Below are positions 33,084 through 39,814 of a stretch of 64,000 nt of DNA, in pieces. Below the pieces are notes generated by a model that searched no databases, was not told the DNA's origin, and worked only from the letters and a program-made list of their open reading frames with translations. Within the stretch, counting starts at the first letter, position 1, and every line of letters starts with the position of its first letter. Origin of the DNA: a virus; the IMG/VR virus record IMGVR_UViG_3300044641_007803, positions 1 through 64,000 of that record. The stretch is one strand, 5' to 3'. A program made the position numbers and the translations under genes.

Positions 33084-33578
33084 TTATGCTTTACTTTCGT
33101 TTACTGAAAAGAAACTAGGGTCTGCTTTTAGGTTTGAATCTTTTTGCCAGATTTCAAACATAAAGTCACCAAAGTACACTTCTAATTTACAAGTAAGACC
33201 TTTTGTATATTCCTCAAAATCTTCATCCTCTCCCATCAATTCTCCTGTTCCTGGATTAATGTCATCGCTAAAGTTATATAGTACTTCCTCGTACTCATCT
33301 TGGTCTGGATCTTCCTCTAGTCTTTGTAATCTTTCTTGTTCTAGTATCTTTGCAAATTTACCACCTAACATAATTATAGGGTGATCTCCTTGTATTGTTA
33401 GTCCTGATATCATTATTGCTCTTTCAGAAGGTACTGCTGTGATTGGTTTAGTTAAGTCTATATCTGCTTTTCTGAAAGCCTGCTCTACTGTTTCTCCTTC
33501 ATATTCCTCTTTTAGTAGTTTTGAATTAGTAGTTAATTTATTCTCTACTAAGAACTTTTTTAAATCAAAGTTTTCCAT
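33084..33578 (-). CDS. Head cargo protein with FDLKKFLVENKLT leader
   Basis: A 164-residue acidic protein. Residues 1-25 are the leader ENFDLKKFLVENKLTTNSK then LLKEE, an ideal (L)xxE site. The mature part (TVEQAFRKADIDLTKPITAV, RAIMISGLTIQGDHPIIMLG, LTCKLEVYFGDFMFEIWQKD) is beta-rich and globular with no enzyme motif. It has both an early-type promoter (17 bases from -10 to ATG) and, farther upstream, a late-type box. It begins the transcript that continues into the nucleotidyltransferase genes. Confidence 0.7.
   Translation of the reverse strand: MENFDLKKFLVENKLTTNSKLLKEEYEGETVEQAFRKADIDLTKPITAVPSERAIMISGLTIQGDHPIIMLGGKFAKILEQERLQRLEEDPDQDEYEEVLYNFSDDINPGTGELMGEDEDFEEYTKGLTCKLEVYFGDFMFEIWQKDSNLKADPSFFSVNESKA
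33510..33578 (-). repeat. Leader module FDLKKFLVENKLT (DNA repeat copy)
   Basis: The first ~23 codons of this gene are nearly identical in DNA to those at 36065-36136, 36787-36855, 37195-37260 and 37857-37925; the plus strand shares TTATTCTCTACTAAGAA then a T-rich stretch. The synonymous sites are also conserved, which suggests recent duplication or gene conversion. Confidence 0.8.
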
Positions 33579-33594
33579 ATTATTTCTATTTGCC

Positions 33595-33625
33595 TAAAGA
33601 TACACATAATATTTATACTATGCAA
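33595..33625 (-). promoter_or_regulatory. Early-type promoter TTG-N20-TATCTTTA
   Basis: The minus strand has TTG (33623-33625), exactly 20 bases, then TATCTTTA (33595-33602), 17 bases before the ATG at 33578. It has the same spacing and -10 as promoters at 60-63.6 kb. Confidence 0.75.
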
Positions 33626-33637
33626 CTATTATATTAA

Positions 33638-33644
33638 ATAAATA
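33638..33644 (-). promoter_or_regulatory. Putative late promoter box (TATTTAT)
   Basis: The minus strand reads GTACTATTTATTTAATATAAT, 60 bases before the ATG at 33578, just upstream of the early-type promoter. The gene may be read in both phases. Confidence 0.45.
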
Positions 33645-33647
33645 GTA

Positions 33648-34430
33648 CTAAAGTTTGATAGTAGTTGGATATGATGTGAACTTTGGTTCTGTTGTTGGAT
33701 GCTCAAGCTCATATAATTTATAGATCAACTTGAATAATTCAAAGTTCTTTTCTATATCGTCAATCACTTTCAACTCCCATCCTTTACCCTGAATCTTCTT
33801 ACCGCTCTTATCTTCTCCTCGAGTAGCTGCTTTTAACCAAAGGATTGCTGTTCTATCAATTTTAATTCCTTTTGTTTCTTCAATTGATTTAGCATAAGCT
33901 GCTAATTGTAAGTCGTATGATTTATGAAGACTGTTAGATGTTTTAAAATCAATAAGCCAAACCTCATCATTCATCTTTACTACTATATCGGCTGTTCCAG
34001 CATACTTGTGTGTGTCTGAGTAAGTAAATTCTTCTGTAAATATTAGTTCAGGTTTTGCTGCTGCCCAAAACTCTTTGAACTTTATAATCATTCCCCATAC
34101 TAATTCATTGTATCGAGCATTGCCGTAATCATCCATCCATTGGATTTCTTTACCTTCTAATAGCTCTTCGATTGCATTATGAACTTGAGTACCTTCATCT
34201 CCAGCTTTTCTCATTATAATGTCCGAGTTATGTCCTACATCTTTAATCCAATTTTCAAAGAACTTATTCTTTGGCATGTATTGTAAGATTGAAGTAACTG
34301 AAGGGTAGTATACTCCTTCTGATCGTTGGTAAACTCTTCTGTCTAAGAAGTTAATTTGTTTAAGTTCAGGTTGAAAATCCAACCTCTTCTTAGCGTGTTC
34401 TGACAAAACATTCTGTCCTTTTTGTATCAT
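33648..34430 (-). CDS. PD-(D/E)XK exonuclease, RecB/Cas4-like
   Basis: A 260-residue nuclease. Motifs in order: EGTQVHNAIEELLEG (His84), FTEEFTYSDTHKYAGTADIV (Glu133/134, Asp148), WLIDFKTSNS (Asp161-x-Lys163) and YDLQLAAYAKSIEE (Gln175/Tyr179), the RecB-type PD-(D/E)XK set. Such phage proteins act as 5'-3' or single-strand exonucleases in replication and recombination. It starts one base after the primase gene's stop and shares the primase's early-type promoter, so it is a replication gene placed within the late cargo island. No Cys cluster for an Fe-S centre is visible. Confidence 0.85.
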   Translation of the reverse strand: MIQKGQNVLSEHAKKRLDFQPELKQINFLDRRVYQRSEGVYYPSVTSILQYMPKNKFFENWIKDVGHNSDIIMRKAGDEGTQVHNAIEELLEGKEIQWMDDYGNARYNELVWGMIIKFKEFWAAAKPELIFTEEFTYSDTHKYAGTADIVVKMNDEVWLIDFKTSNSLHKSYDLQLAAYAKSIEETKGIKIDRTAILWLKAATRGEDKSGKKIQGKGWELKVIDDIEKNFELFKLIYKLYELEHPTTEPKFTSYPTTIKL

Positions 34431-34431
34431 A

Positions 34432-35352
34432 TTATGATAGTTTGTAGCGGAGTAACTTTCCTAAGTCCATTTCCTCTGCTCGTTGTACGTGATGAGTGAA
34501 ATTTACAAATCCCATCTCACTTGGATCTTTATCCTGCATATCTATTAGATATACCTTTTTTCCCATATTCAGAAACTGCTCTACATATTGCAAAGCTTTT
34601 TTTAGTGCATCCCTGTCAAGGGCTATATAGATATCTTCAACAGTACTTGATACTATTTTCTTTATCAGCGCTTTTGATAAAGACTTTCCTAGTATTGGTA
34701 CTGCATTTCTTTTTACTGCTATTGCATCAAACACTCCTTCAACTAATATAATTGGTTGGGACCAGTTGATTAAATTCTCAAATCCTATTATGTCTTTAGA
34801 GCACTCTGGATTTCTATATTTATGGTATGCGTCCTCAAATGTTCTTGCTACGAAGAAGTTTAACTGATTGTTTTCTCCATAAGATGGAATAATAATTCTT
34901 CCTGTGTATTGTCCTGAGGTGCAGTATCCTATATTGTATTTTAAGAAGTCTCTGTCTGTGAAACCTCTTTTATACAAGTAGCTTCTTACTTTATTTGCTA
35001 TAATGGAGGTGGTTGTTGCTTCGTATAACGATTGAAACTCTTTTGGTAGTTCTACTGTAGATGTAGGTGCATATCCTACCTCATCTCCTTTTCTTACATA
35101 CTTTAGTATTTCGTATGCTTGTTCTGCAGGTACCTGTAATTGTTTTAGTAGTGACTTTATTGTACGTCCTTTGAATCCACATACCCAGCATTCAAATGGA
35201 TTTTGTCCATTTTCATCTGTGTGAAGATTTACTTCTAGCTTTGGTTTATGGTGATTACATTTAGGACAATTAAATGCATAGTTTTCTCTTGCCCTTTTGT
35301 GGGATTTTCCTAATACATTCTCTATAAAACCTAATAGTATATTACTACTCAT
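34432..35352 (-). CDS. DNA primase, T4 gp61/DnaG-like
   Basis: A 306-residue primase. The zinc-binding domain has CPKCNHH (Cys29, Cys32) and CWVCGFKGRTIKSLL (Cys55, Cys58). The catalytic Toprim domain has ILVEGVFDAIAVKRN (Glu205) and IYIALDRDALKKALQ (Asp246, Asp248), then KKVYLIDMQDKDPSE. Size and layout fit T4 gp61-type primases (342 residues). It would make the RNA primers for lagging-strand synthesis. It has a TTG-N20-TATCTTAT promoter, unlike the surrounding late genes, and its helicase partner is not in the window. Confidence 0.9.
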   Translation of the reverse strand: MSSNILLGFIENVLGKSHKRARENYAFNCPKCNHHKPKLEVNLHTDENGQNPFECWVCGFKGRTIKSLLKQLQVPAEQAYEILKYVRKGDEVGYAPTSTVELPKEFQSLYEATTTSIIANKVRSYLYKRGFTDRDFLKYNIGYCTSGQYTGRIIIPSYGENNQLNFFVARTFEDAYHKYRNPECSKDIIGFENLINWSQPIILVEGVFDAIAVKRNAVPILGKSLSKALIKKIVSSTVEDIYIALDRDALKKALQYVEQFLNMGKKVYLIDMQDKDPSEMGFVNFTHHVQRAEEMDLGKLLRYKLS

Positions 35353-35376
35353 ACTTGTTCATAACTGGTTGACATT

Positions 35377-35407
35377 ATAAGATACAAAAAAAGACTTGAA
35401 TAAACAA
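35377..35407 (-). promoter_or_regulatory. Early-type promoter TTG-N20-TATCTTAT, overlapping a terminator
   Basis: The minus strand has TTG (35405-35407), 20 bases, TATCTTAT (35377-35384), 25 bases before the primase ATG. The spacer consists of the right half of a terminator hairpin and its T run. Confidence 0.7.
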
Positions 35408-35412
35408 GCCTT
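35386..35412 (-). terminator. Terminator embedded in the primase promoter
   Basis: The minus strand has AAGGCTTG, loop TTTATT, CAAGTCTT (with one mismatch, 35391-35412) and TTTTTTT. It would end the transcript of the 35435-36136 gene while its sequence doubles as the -35/-10 spacer of the next promoter. Confidence 0.65.
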
Positions 35413-35434
35413 TCTTTAATTATTTTGTACTATA

Positions 35435-36136
35435 TTATCGGCCTGTAAATGGCTTTCCTCCTATTTTAACACTACCTCCTGGTTTAGTACTTGCTGGACC
35501 TGGTTCCATCGGACCTGTATTTGATCCTACGTCAGGGCTTCCCCCTACCTTTAATCCTACTTTAATCTCCTTGGATGCTGTAGCAAGTGCTGCTGCTGCT
35601 TTTAGTGGTTGAATTACTTTACTAACTTCACTTGCTGGTATTTTATACATAGTTGAAGATTGTCCTTCATAAGAATCTTTATACTTTGCTAGTGTCTTAA
35701 GGACATTGTTTAGTTCTGCTTTTTGATCTTGAGAATCCCACAGTACATCAATTGTAATGTATTTAAAGTCATCGTCCATACTCACTGCAACTCCTATCGA
35801 GTGGCCAGCTTCTTTTACTGAACCCCAGTTTAGTGACTCATGTCTATCATCCGTAGTGTAGCTTATAAAGCTTAATAAACGTCCTTTATCTCCCTGTAAG
35901 GCAGCCTTAACTGCTTTCCAAGCAGGAATAGTTCTTTGATCATCGAACTTATCAGGGTCTTGTGAATCATCTCCGTCATCAACACCATCTCCTTGGTCAT
36001 CATCTGCATCGTCAAAATCTGCGTCGTATTGATCAAAGTCACCTCCTGATAGTACGTCAAAATCTTCTAGAAGTCTAGAGTTACTTGTTAATTTATTCTC
36101 TACTAAGAATTTTTTTAAGTCAAAATTATTTTTCAT
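35435..36136 (-). CDS. Head cargo protein with FDLKKFLVENKLT leader
   Basis: A 233-residue protein. The leader is KNNFDLKKFLVENKLTSNSR then LLED. It is followed by a very acidic linker of Asp/Gly (residues about 25-65), then a globular part (KAVKAALQGDKGRLLSFISY, VAVSMDDDFKYITIDVLW, YKIPASEVSKVIQPLKAAAA) and a Gly/Pro-rich tail ending KIGGKPFTGR. No enzyme motif. It is the last of a tandem series of four genes with the same leader and is followed by a terminator. Confidence 0.7.
   Translation of the reverse strand: MKNNFDLKKFLVENKLTSNSRLLEDFDVLSGGDFDQYDADFDDADDDQGDGVDDGDDSQDPDKFDDQRTIPAWKAVKAALQGDKGRLLSFISYTTDDRHESLNWGSVKEAGHSIGVAVSMDDDFKYITIDVLWDSQDQKAELNNVLKTLAKYKDSYEGQSSTMYKIPASEVSKVIQPLKAAAALATASKEIKVGLKVGGSPDVGSNTGPMEPGPASTKPGGSVKIGGKPFTGR
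36065..36136 (-). repeat. Leader module FDLKKFLVENKLT (DNA repeat copy)
   Basis: Copy of the leader DNA that starts four consecutive genes (35435-37925); almost base-identical to 36787-36855 and 37857-37925. Confidence 0.8.
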
Positions 36137-36147
36137 ATCTTATTTAA

Positions 36148-36855
36148 TTATAGTGTTTGTGTATTTTCCTCTTCTAGTAACATTGTGCCTATTTTTGCTA
36201 CAACCATTCCAAAGAACAATACATATGCTCCGTATATGTATAATTTTTTCATTGTTCTAGATAGTCCTGGCATTGTTCCTATCTTTCTTTCGATTGTCTG
36301 TAGGGTTGGTTTTGCATCAGTTACCAATTCTGTTGTAACTGCTATTCCTCTACTTTTAAAAAATCTATATAAATCAAAATTAGACTTATCTCTCATCTCT
36401 CCTTCAAAGTCTATTGGAAAAATTACATTGTCTGCCAGTTTTTGTAAGTATGCCTGATATTGTTGGTCATCTAATTTATCTTCCTCTTCTTGCGATAACC
36501 ACAGATCAGCAGACGTATCTACATACTTTATCCCATACTGTACCTTATCATCATCTTTATCTTTTCTTTCTAATAAGTTTGTATAACCTATAACTCTATA
36601 CTCCTTTACTACTGATGGGCCTGGTTTATATGCTGCAGCTTGTGATTTAACAAAGTTTACTAAATCCGCTGGTAATACTTTTGTAAATAGGGATGATAGT
36701 GCATTTCCTGTTAATTTGTTTATTTGTTTAGCAAAGCCTATTGCTTTGTCTTTAATCCAAGATAAAATTCCCTCATCTATAGTTGATTCCTGTCTTGAAT
36801 TGGATGTTAGTTTATTCTCTACTAAGAATTTTTTTAAATCAAAATTGTTTTCCAT
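36148..36855 (-). CDS. Leader-bearing membrane protein (head cargo candidate)
   Basis: A 235-residue protein. Leader ENNFDLKKFLVENKLTSNSR is followed by QESTIDEGIL. Then come a helical part (SWIKDKAIGFAKQINKLTGN), an acidic middle (DLWLSQEEEDKLDDQQYQAY) and, near the C-terminus (about 214-232), one hydrophobic segment LYIYGAYVLFFGMVVAKIGT flanked by Lys, then an acidic LLEEENTQTL tail. A capsid-type leader on a single-pass membrane protein is unexpected: membrane-bound delivery on infection is one explanation. Confidence 0.7.
   Translation of the reverse strand: MENNFDLKKFLVENKLTSNSRQESTIDEGILSWIKDKAIGFAKQINKLTGNALSSLFTKVLPADLVNFVKSQAAAYKPGPSVVKEYRVIGYTNLLERKDKDDDKVQYGIKYVDTSADLWLSQEEEDKLDDQQYQAYLQKLADNVIFPIDFEGEMRDKSNFDLYRFFKSRGIAVTTELVTDAKPTLQTIERKIGTMPGLSRTMKKLYIYGAYVLFFGMVVAKIGTMLLEEENTQTL
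36787..36855 (-). repeat. Leader module FDLKKFLVENKLT (DNA repeat copy)
   Basis: Second copy of the leader DNA in the tandem series, nearly identical to those in the adjacent genes including synonymous positions. Confidence 0.8.
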
Positions 36856-36879
36856 TCCTATTTTATTTTTACTACAAGG

Positions 36880-37260
36880 TTACACTGTTCCGTGAAAATC
36901 GGGAGCTGCTATAGTGCTTCGTGTTAATCTATATGAGTCTATATTGTTATTTTCTCTATCTAATAACATTATCCCGTCTCCTATTTTCATTGGCTTTGGT
37001 GCAATTTTTATGAAAGATTCAAAATCCTCTTGTCTAGGTTCTGTTTTAAAGAATATTTCATATTCCGGTTTATCTGCATACATGTATACCATTCTAAAGT
37101 TATCTCCCGGAGGTATAGGTTCTCCTGTGTATGGTATTGGTTTTAATTCTCTAAGTTCATTCTCTGCTACCTGTCTTTGCTCTATTTCTAGAAGGTTTTT
37201 TGAATTACTAGTCAATTTATTCTCTACTAAGAATTTTTTTAAGTCAAACGTATTTTCCAT
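36880..37260 (-). CDS. Head cargo protein with FDLKKFLVENKLT leader
   Basis: A 126-residue protein. Leader ENTFDLKKFLVENKLTSNSK is followed by NLLEIEQ. The mature part of about 100 residues (LKPIPYTGEPIPPGDNFRMV, YMYADKPEYEIFFKTEPRQE, DGIMLLDRENNNIDSYRLTR) is beta-rich with no recognised motif. It ends 2 bases before the gene at 37263 begins to read and probably shares its transcript. Confidence 0.68.
   Translation of the reverse strand: MENTFDLKKFLVENKLTSNSKNLLEIEQRQVAENELRELKPIPYTGEPIPPGDNFRMVYMYADKPEYEIFFKTEPRQEDFESFIKIAPKPMKIGDGIMLLDRENNNIDSYRLTRSTIAAPDFHGTV
37195..37260 (-). repeat. Leader module FDLKKFLVENKLT (DNA repeat copy)
   Basis: Third copy of the leader DNA in the tandem series, with Thr replacing the second Asn near the start. 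Confidence 0.78.
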
Positions 37261-37262
37261 TA

Positions 37263-37925
37263 CTATGCTGGTGTTAATTTTTTTGCTAGTGTTGTTACCT
37301 CTTCAGGTGTAAATATAGAACGATATTTCTTTATTAACTTTATTATTGCCGGTGACATTGAAGCTCCTAAATAAGATGCTGTAGCTGTAACTGGTGCTGC
37401 TTTGGTTGCTGCTATGAGCGGTGTACCTGTTGTAAATGTTACTCCTACTAGCATTGCTGTGTATAGTCCTATGGATACTTTATATAGTAAAGATGTTTTA
37501 TCGTTTACATCTTGACCTTTAAATTTTTCTGGGAGTAATCCTAGTAGTAATCCTCCTATTCCTTCTAGGTACTGTTCTTTTAAATTGTCTCCCCATTTTA
37601 CAAGAGCATCTCCTACTATAGTTCCATCTGCATCTTTGTCTTGAAAAATATAAGAAATTCCATTTACTGCATTCCCTAGTATTTTTATTAGAGATGGAGC
37701 GGTTAGAATTGTTCCTAGTAAAAGAGATTCATCTAAAGTGTTCCCTGATTCTACAGGTTTAGCGTTAGCAGCTGCTTGTTGAAGAATAGCTAACCCATTA
37801 TTTAACCCTTGCTGTACATCGGAACCTGTTATTTGTTCTGATTCAGAATCTTCCTCCTGTAGTCTAGAGTTGTGTGTTAGTTTATTCTCTACTAAGAATT
37901 TTTTTAAATCAAAATTATTTTCCAC
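37263..37925 (-). CDS. Leader-bearing multi-pass membrane protein (head cargo candidate)
   Basis: A 220-residue protein. Leader ENNFDLKKFLVENKLTHNSR then LQEED. Hydrophobic segments follow: LLLGTILTAPSLIKILGNAV (about 69-88), YLEGIGGLLLGLLPEKF (about 118-134), VSIGLYTAMLVGVTFTTGTP (about 150-170) and an Ala-rich stretch AATKAAPVTATASYLGASMS. The C-terminus is basic (IIKLIKKYRSIF). Gly/Ala-rich membrane character resembles the modules in the scaffold protein. One-base overlap with the kinase-like gene. Probable membrane-active packaged protein; role unproven. Confidence 0.7.
   Translation of the reverse strand: MENNFDLKKFLVENKLTHNSRLQEEDSESEQITGSDVQQGLNNGLAILQQAAANAKPVESGNTLDESLLLGTILTAPSLIKILGNAVNGISYIFQDKDADGTIVGDALVKWGDNLKEQYLEGIGGLLLGLLPEKFKGQDVNDKTSLLYKVSIGLYTAMLVGVTFTTGTPLIAATKAAPVTATASYLGASMSPAIIKLIKKYRSIFTPEEVTTLAKKLTPA
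37857..37925 (-). repeat. Leader module FDLKKFLVENKLT (DNA repeat copy)
   Basis: Fourth copy of the leader DNA in the tandem series, almost identical in sequence to 36787-36855. Confidence 0.8.
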
Positions 37926-38368
37926 TATACGTCTATTACTTTTATATTACCGTAATACCTATCTTGCATTATGTTGTCCATTTTAATTGAACCTCCTGGT
38001 CCTTCTAAGTCTGGGTATATTCCTAACATATCTGCTTCTTCCATTATATCATCAATTGGAACATCTTTCTCAGACCCTGTAAAAGGTTCTAGATTATCCA
38101 TTGTAATGATTCCTAGTTTTGGATTTCTAACCTCTACATCGTATATGTATACGAAGTACTTAGTCTTTTGTCCTTTTATTTGTTGTGCATCTTCTAATTC
38201 TTCTGAATCAGTAGTCACTTTTTTTACTCTATTTCCTACTAAAAATACTGCTCCATAATCTCCTTCTCCTAAATATTCTCCTCCTTGATCAACTATATCG
38301 TTTACAAGTTCTTGATATTCTTGGGTTGGTTCTAAGACCTCTCTTATTATTTTATAGAGACTGATCAT
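37925..38368 (-). CDS. Minimal kinase-like protein with leader
   Basis: A 147-residue protein. It begins ISLYKIIREVLEPTQEY, a leader of the second class. Residues 33-42 (LGEGDYGAVF) look like a protein-kinase Gly loop; Lys49/Lys50 in RVKKVT is the ATP-binding Lys candidate and Glu56-Glu59 the alpha-C partner; ITMDNLEPF (88-96) resembles a hinge. MDNIMQD (130-136) resembles the catalytic-loop Asn and the chain ends at IKVIDV, where the DFG Asp would be. There is no HRD Asp and almost no C-lobe. It may be a pseudo-kinase or minimal kinase-fold protein. Confidence 0.6.
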   Translation of the reverse strand: MISLYKIIREVLEPTQEYQELVNDIVDQGGEYLGEGDYGAVFLVGNRVKKVTTDSEELEDAQQIKGQKTKYFVYIYDVEVRNPKLGIITMDNLEPFTGSEKDVPIDDIMEEADMLGIYPDLEGPGGSIKMDNIMQDRYYGNIKVIDV

Positions 38369-38374
38369 TTATTC

Positions 38375-38854
38375 CTAGGTTATGTCCATTTCATATGAAC
38401 CTGCTTGAATACCTTTTGCTTTTAAAGCATCTACAATTTTGTATACTTCTGGATCGGTATAATCAGCTCTTTGTGGAAGATCTAACCCTGTAAGACTGTT
38501 TACAATTTGGTTTGCTTCTTCGTAGTTAGATATTTTTTTATTGTCTACATTTATTGAGTAGAATCTTTGGTTTGGAAAAGTATAGCTAATATCAAGTCTT
38601 TGTATATTAGAAGCTTCTTCGTACATAGGCTTTTCCCCTCTAGTAATTCTAGCTACATTATCTGGATTAGCCTTGTCTAAGATCGCATGACCTCTTTCAG
38701 CATCTCCTTCGTACTCTTCTTCATCTGTTCCTTTAGCAACTTTAGTTAAAATTTGCATAAATTCATCAGAAGTTCCTCCTTTGGTTTTTCCTAAGTATTT
38801 TGAATACCCTTGAAGTTCCTCTTTTATTAATTTTACTAGTTGTGATTTTTTCAT
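38375..38854 (-). CDS. Leader-bearing protein, unknown function
   Basis: A 159-residue protein. Residues 1-15, KKSQLVKLIKEELQGY, are a clear leader of the second class with a LIKEE site. The mature part is acidic, then beta/alpha (NIQRLDISYTFPNQRFYSIN, VDNKKISNYEEANQIVNSLT, EVYKIVDALKAKGIQAGSYE). No family recognised. It is 6 bases before the kinase-like gene and 10 bases after the 38865-39440 gene. Confidence 0.65.
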   Translation of the reverse strand: MKKSQLVKLIKEELQGYSKYLGKTKGGTSDEFMQILTKVAKGTDEEEYEGDAERGHAILDKANPDNVARITRGEKPMYEEASNIQRLDISYTFPNQRFYSINVDNKKISNYEEANQIVNSLTGLDLPQRADYTDPEVYKIVDALKAKGIQAGSYEMDIT

Positions 38855-38864
38855 TATATATGTA

Positions 38865-39440
38865 TTAGATTAATGCTTTGATAGCTGGGTATGCGTTTAG
38901 TATTGCTTCGTCTGCTTTTGCTACTGTTTTTAAAGAAGCTAATGCTCCTTGGAACCAGTCTGCTTTTGATAAACCACTAACTGCTTGTGCTCCGTATCCT
39001 GCTGCCATACTTGCAATAACAATTGCGTAGATAGCTTTGGTTGTTGTTTCTAATGTATTTGGATCTTTTATAAAGAATCCTAACACTCTTTTAATTGGAC
39101 TTTGAAAAGCTTTCTCATTATCATGTGCCCAATGGTGTATCTTTTCTGCAAAGTCTTCTCCTTTTTTCCAGTTAAGTCTTTTCATTAATTTAGCAGCCAT
39201 TTTAGAGATGAATCCTATAAGTGCATTTCCTGTTAATACTCCTACAATTATAGTTGTTACAATTGCTTCATTTAACTGACCTTCGTTCTGTTGTTTTTTA
39301 TTTTTTAATTCAGACCCTAACGCTGTTGCAATACCGTTAGCAGTTGCCATTAAGTCTGTATCAAACTGTGCTTCTTCTGGTCCGTTATCCTGTATATTAA
39401 GTTCTTCTTTTATTAACTGTACTAGTTCCGATCTCTTCAT
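38865..39440 (-). CDS. Leader-bearing membrane protein (head cargo candidate)
   Basis: A 191-residue protein. Leader KRSELVQLIKEELNIQDN with a LIKEE site. After an acidic linker there are hydrophobic segments AIVTTIIVGVLTGNALIGFI (about 59-78) and AIYAIVIASMAAGYGAQAVS (about 139-158), separated by a basic/amphipathic middle (KLMKRLNWKKGEDFAEKIHH). The membrane protein plus capsid leader combination repeats that of 36148 and 37263. Role in membrane passage or pore formation is possible but unproven. Confidence 0.7.
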   Translation of the reverse strand: MKRSELVQLIKEELNIQDNGPEEAQFDTDLMATANGIATALGSELKNKKQQNEGQLNEAIVTTIIVGVLTGNALIGFISKMAAKLMKRLNWKKGEDFAEKIHHWAHDNEKAFQSPIKRVLGFFIKDPNTLETTTKAIYAIVIASMAAGYGAQAVSGLSKADWFQGALASLKTVAKADEAILNAYPAIKALI

Positions 39441-39443
39441 TAT

Positions 39444-39533
39444 TTATTTTGTTTTATATTCTTCAATAATTAAGTACAATGCCAAAGTGAGTACTGCTGC
39501 TATCCAATAATAAGGTGCATCTCCTCCGTCCAT
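39444..39533 (-). CDS. Tiny membrane protein (29 residues)
   Basis: A 29-residue frame starting at 39533, overlapping the previous stop by one base: DGGDAPYYWIAAVLTLALYL then IIEEYKTK. It has one hydrophobic segment of about 15 residues with a charged C-terminus. The tight overlap and the sensible membrane profile support a real gene in this otherwise empty 92-base gap. Function unknown. Confidence 0.55.
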   Translation of the reverse strand: MDGGDAPYYWIAAVLTLALYLIIEEYKTK

Positions 39534-39802
39534 TAGAATTCTTGTATTAATATGTTTAACTCCCCTGTTCCTTTAATTAACCTATGGTAGGTACTTTTTG
39601 GAATAAATATTGTATTTTTTAGTTGTTGAGGTATTTCATCCTCAAATTGAAACATCCAATCTGTTTCTTCTAATATTGTCACTTGCCTGTCGTTCCTATC
39701 TCTATGCCACACTAATTCTGATTCAGGTGTATCCTCCTTAAACGTTCTTCGAAGAGTATCAAATTGTTTTAACTCTTGATAAGGTCTACTTTCCTGATCC
39801 AT
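39533..39802 (-). CDS. Small cupin-like protein
   Basis: An 89-residue protein. ELVWHRDRNDRQVTILEETD, WMFQFEDEIPQQL and IFIPKSTYHRLIKGTGELNI give the His/Glu-spaced beta-barrel pattern of small cupins. I recall a similar protein in T4-like marine phages. Metal ligands would be His, Asp/Glu and a later His in TYHRLIKG. The start lies 12 bases before the 39815-40180 gene's end. Enzyme activity is unproven. Confidence 0.6.
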   Translation of the reverse strand: MDQESRPYQELKQFDTLRRTFKEDTPESELVWHRDRNDRQVTILEETDWMFQFEDEIPQQLKNTIFIPKSTYHRLIKGTGELNILIQEF

Positions 39803-39814
39803 ATCAGCAATACT

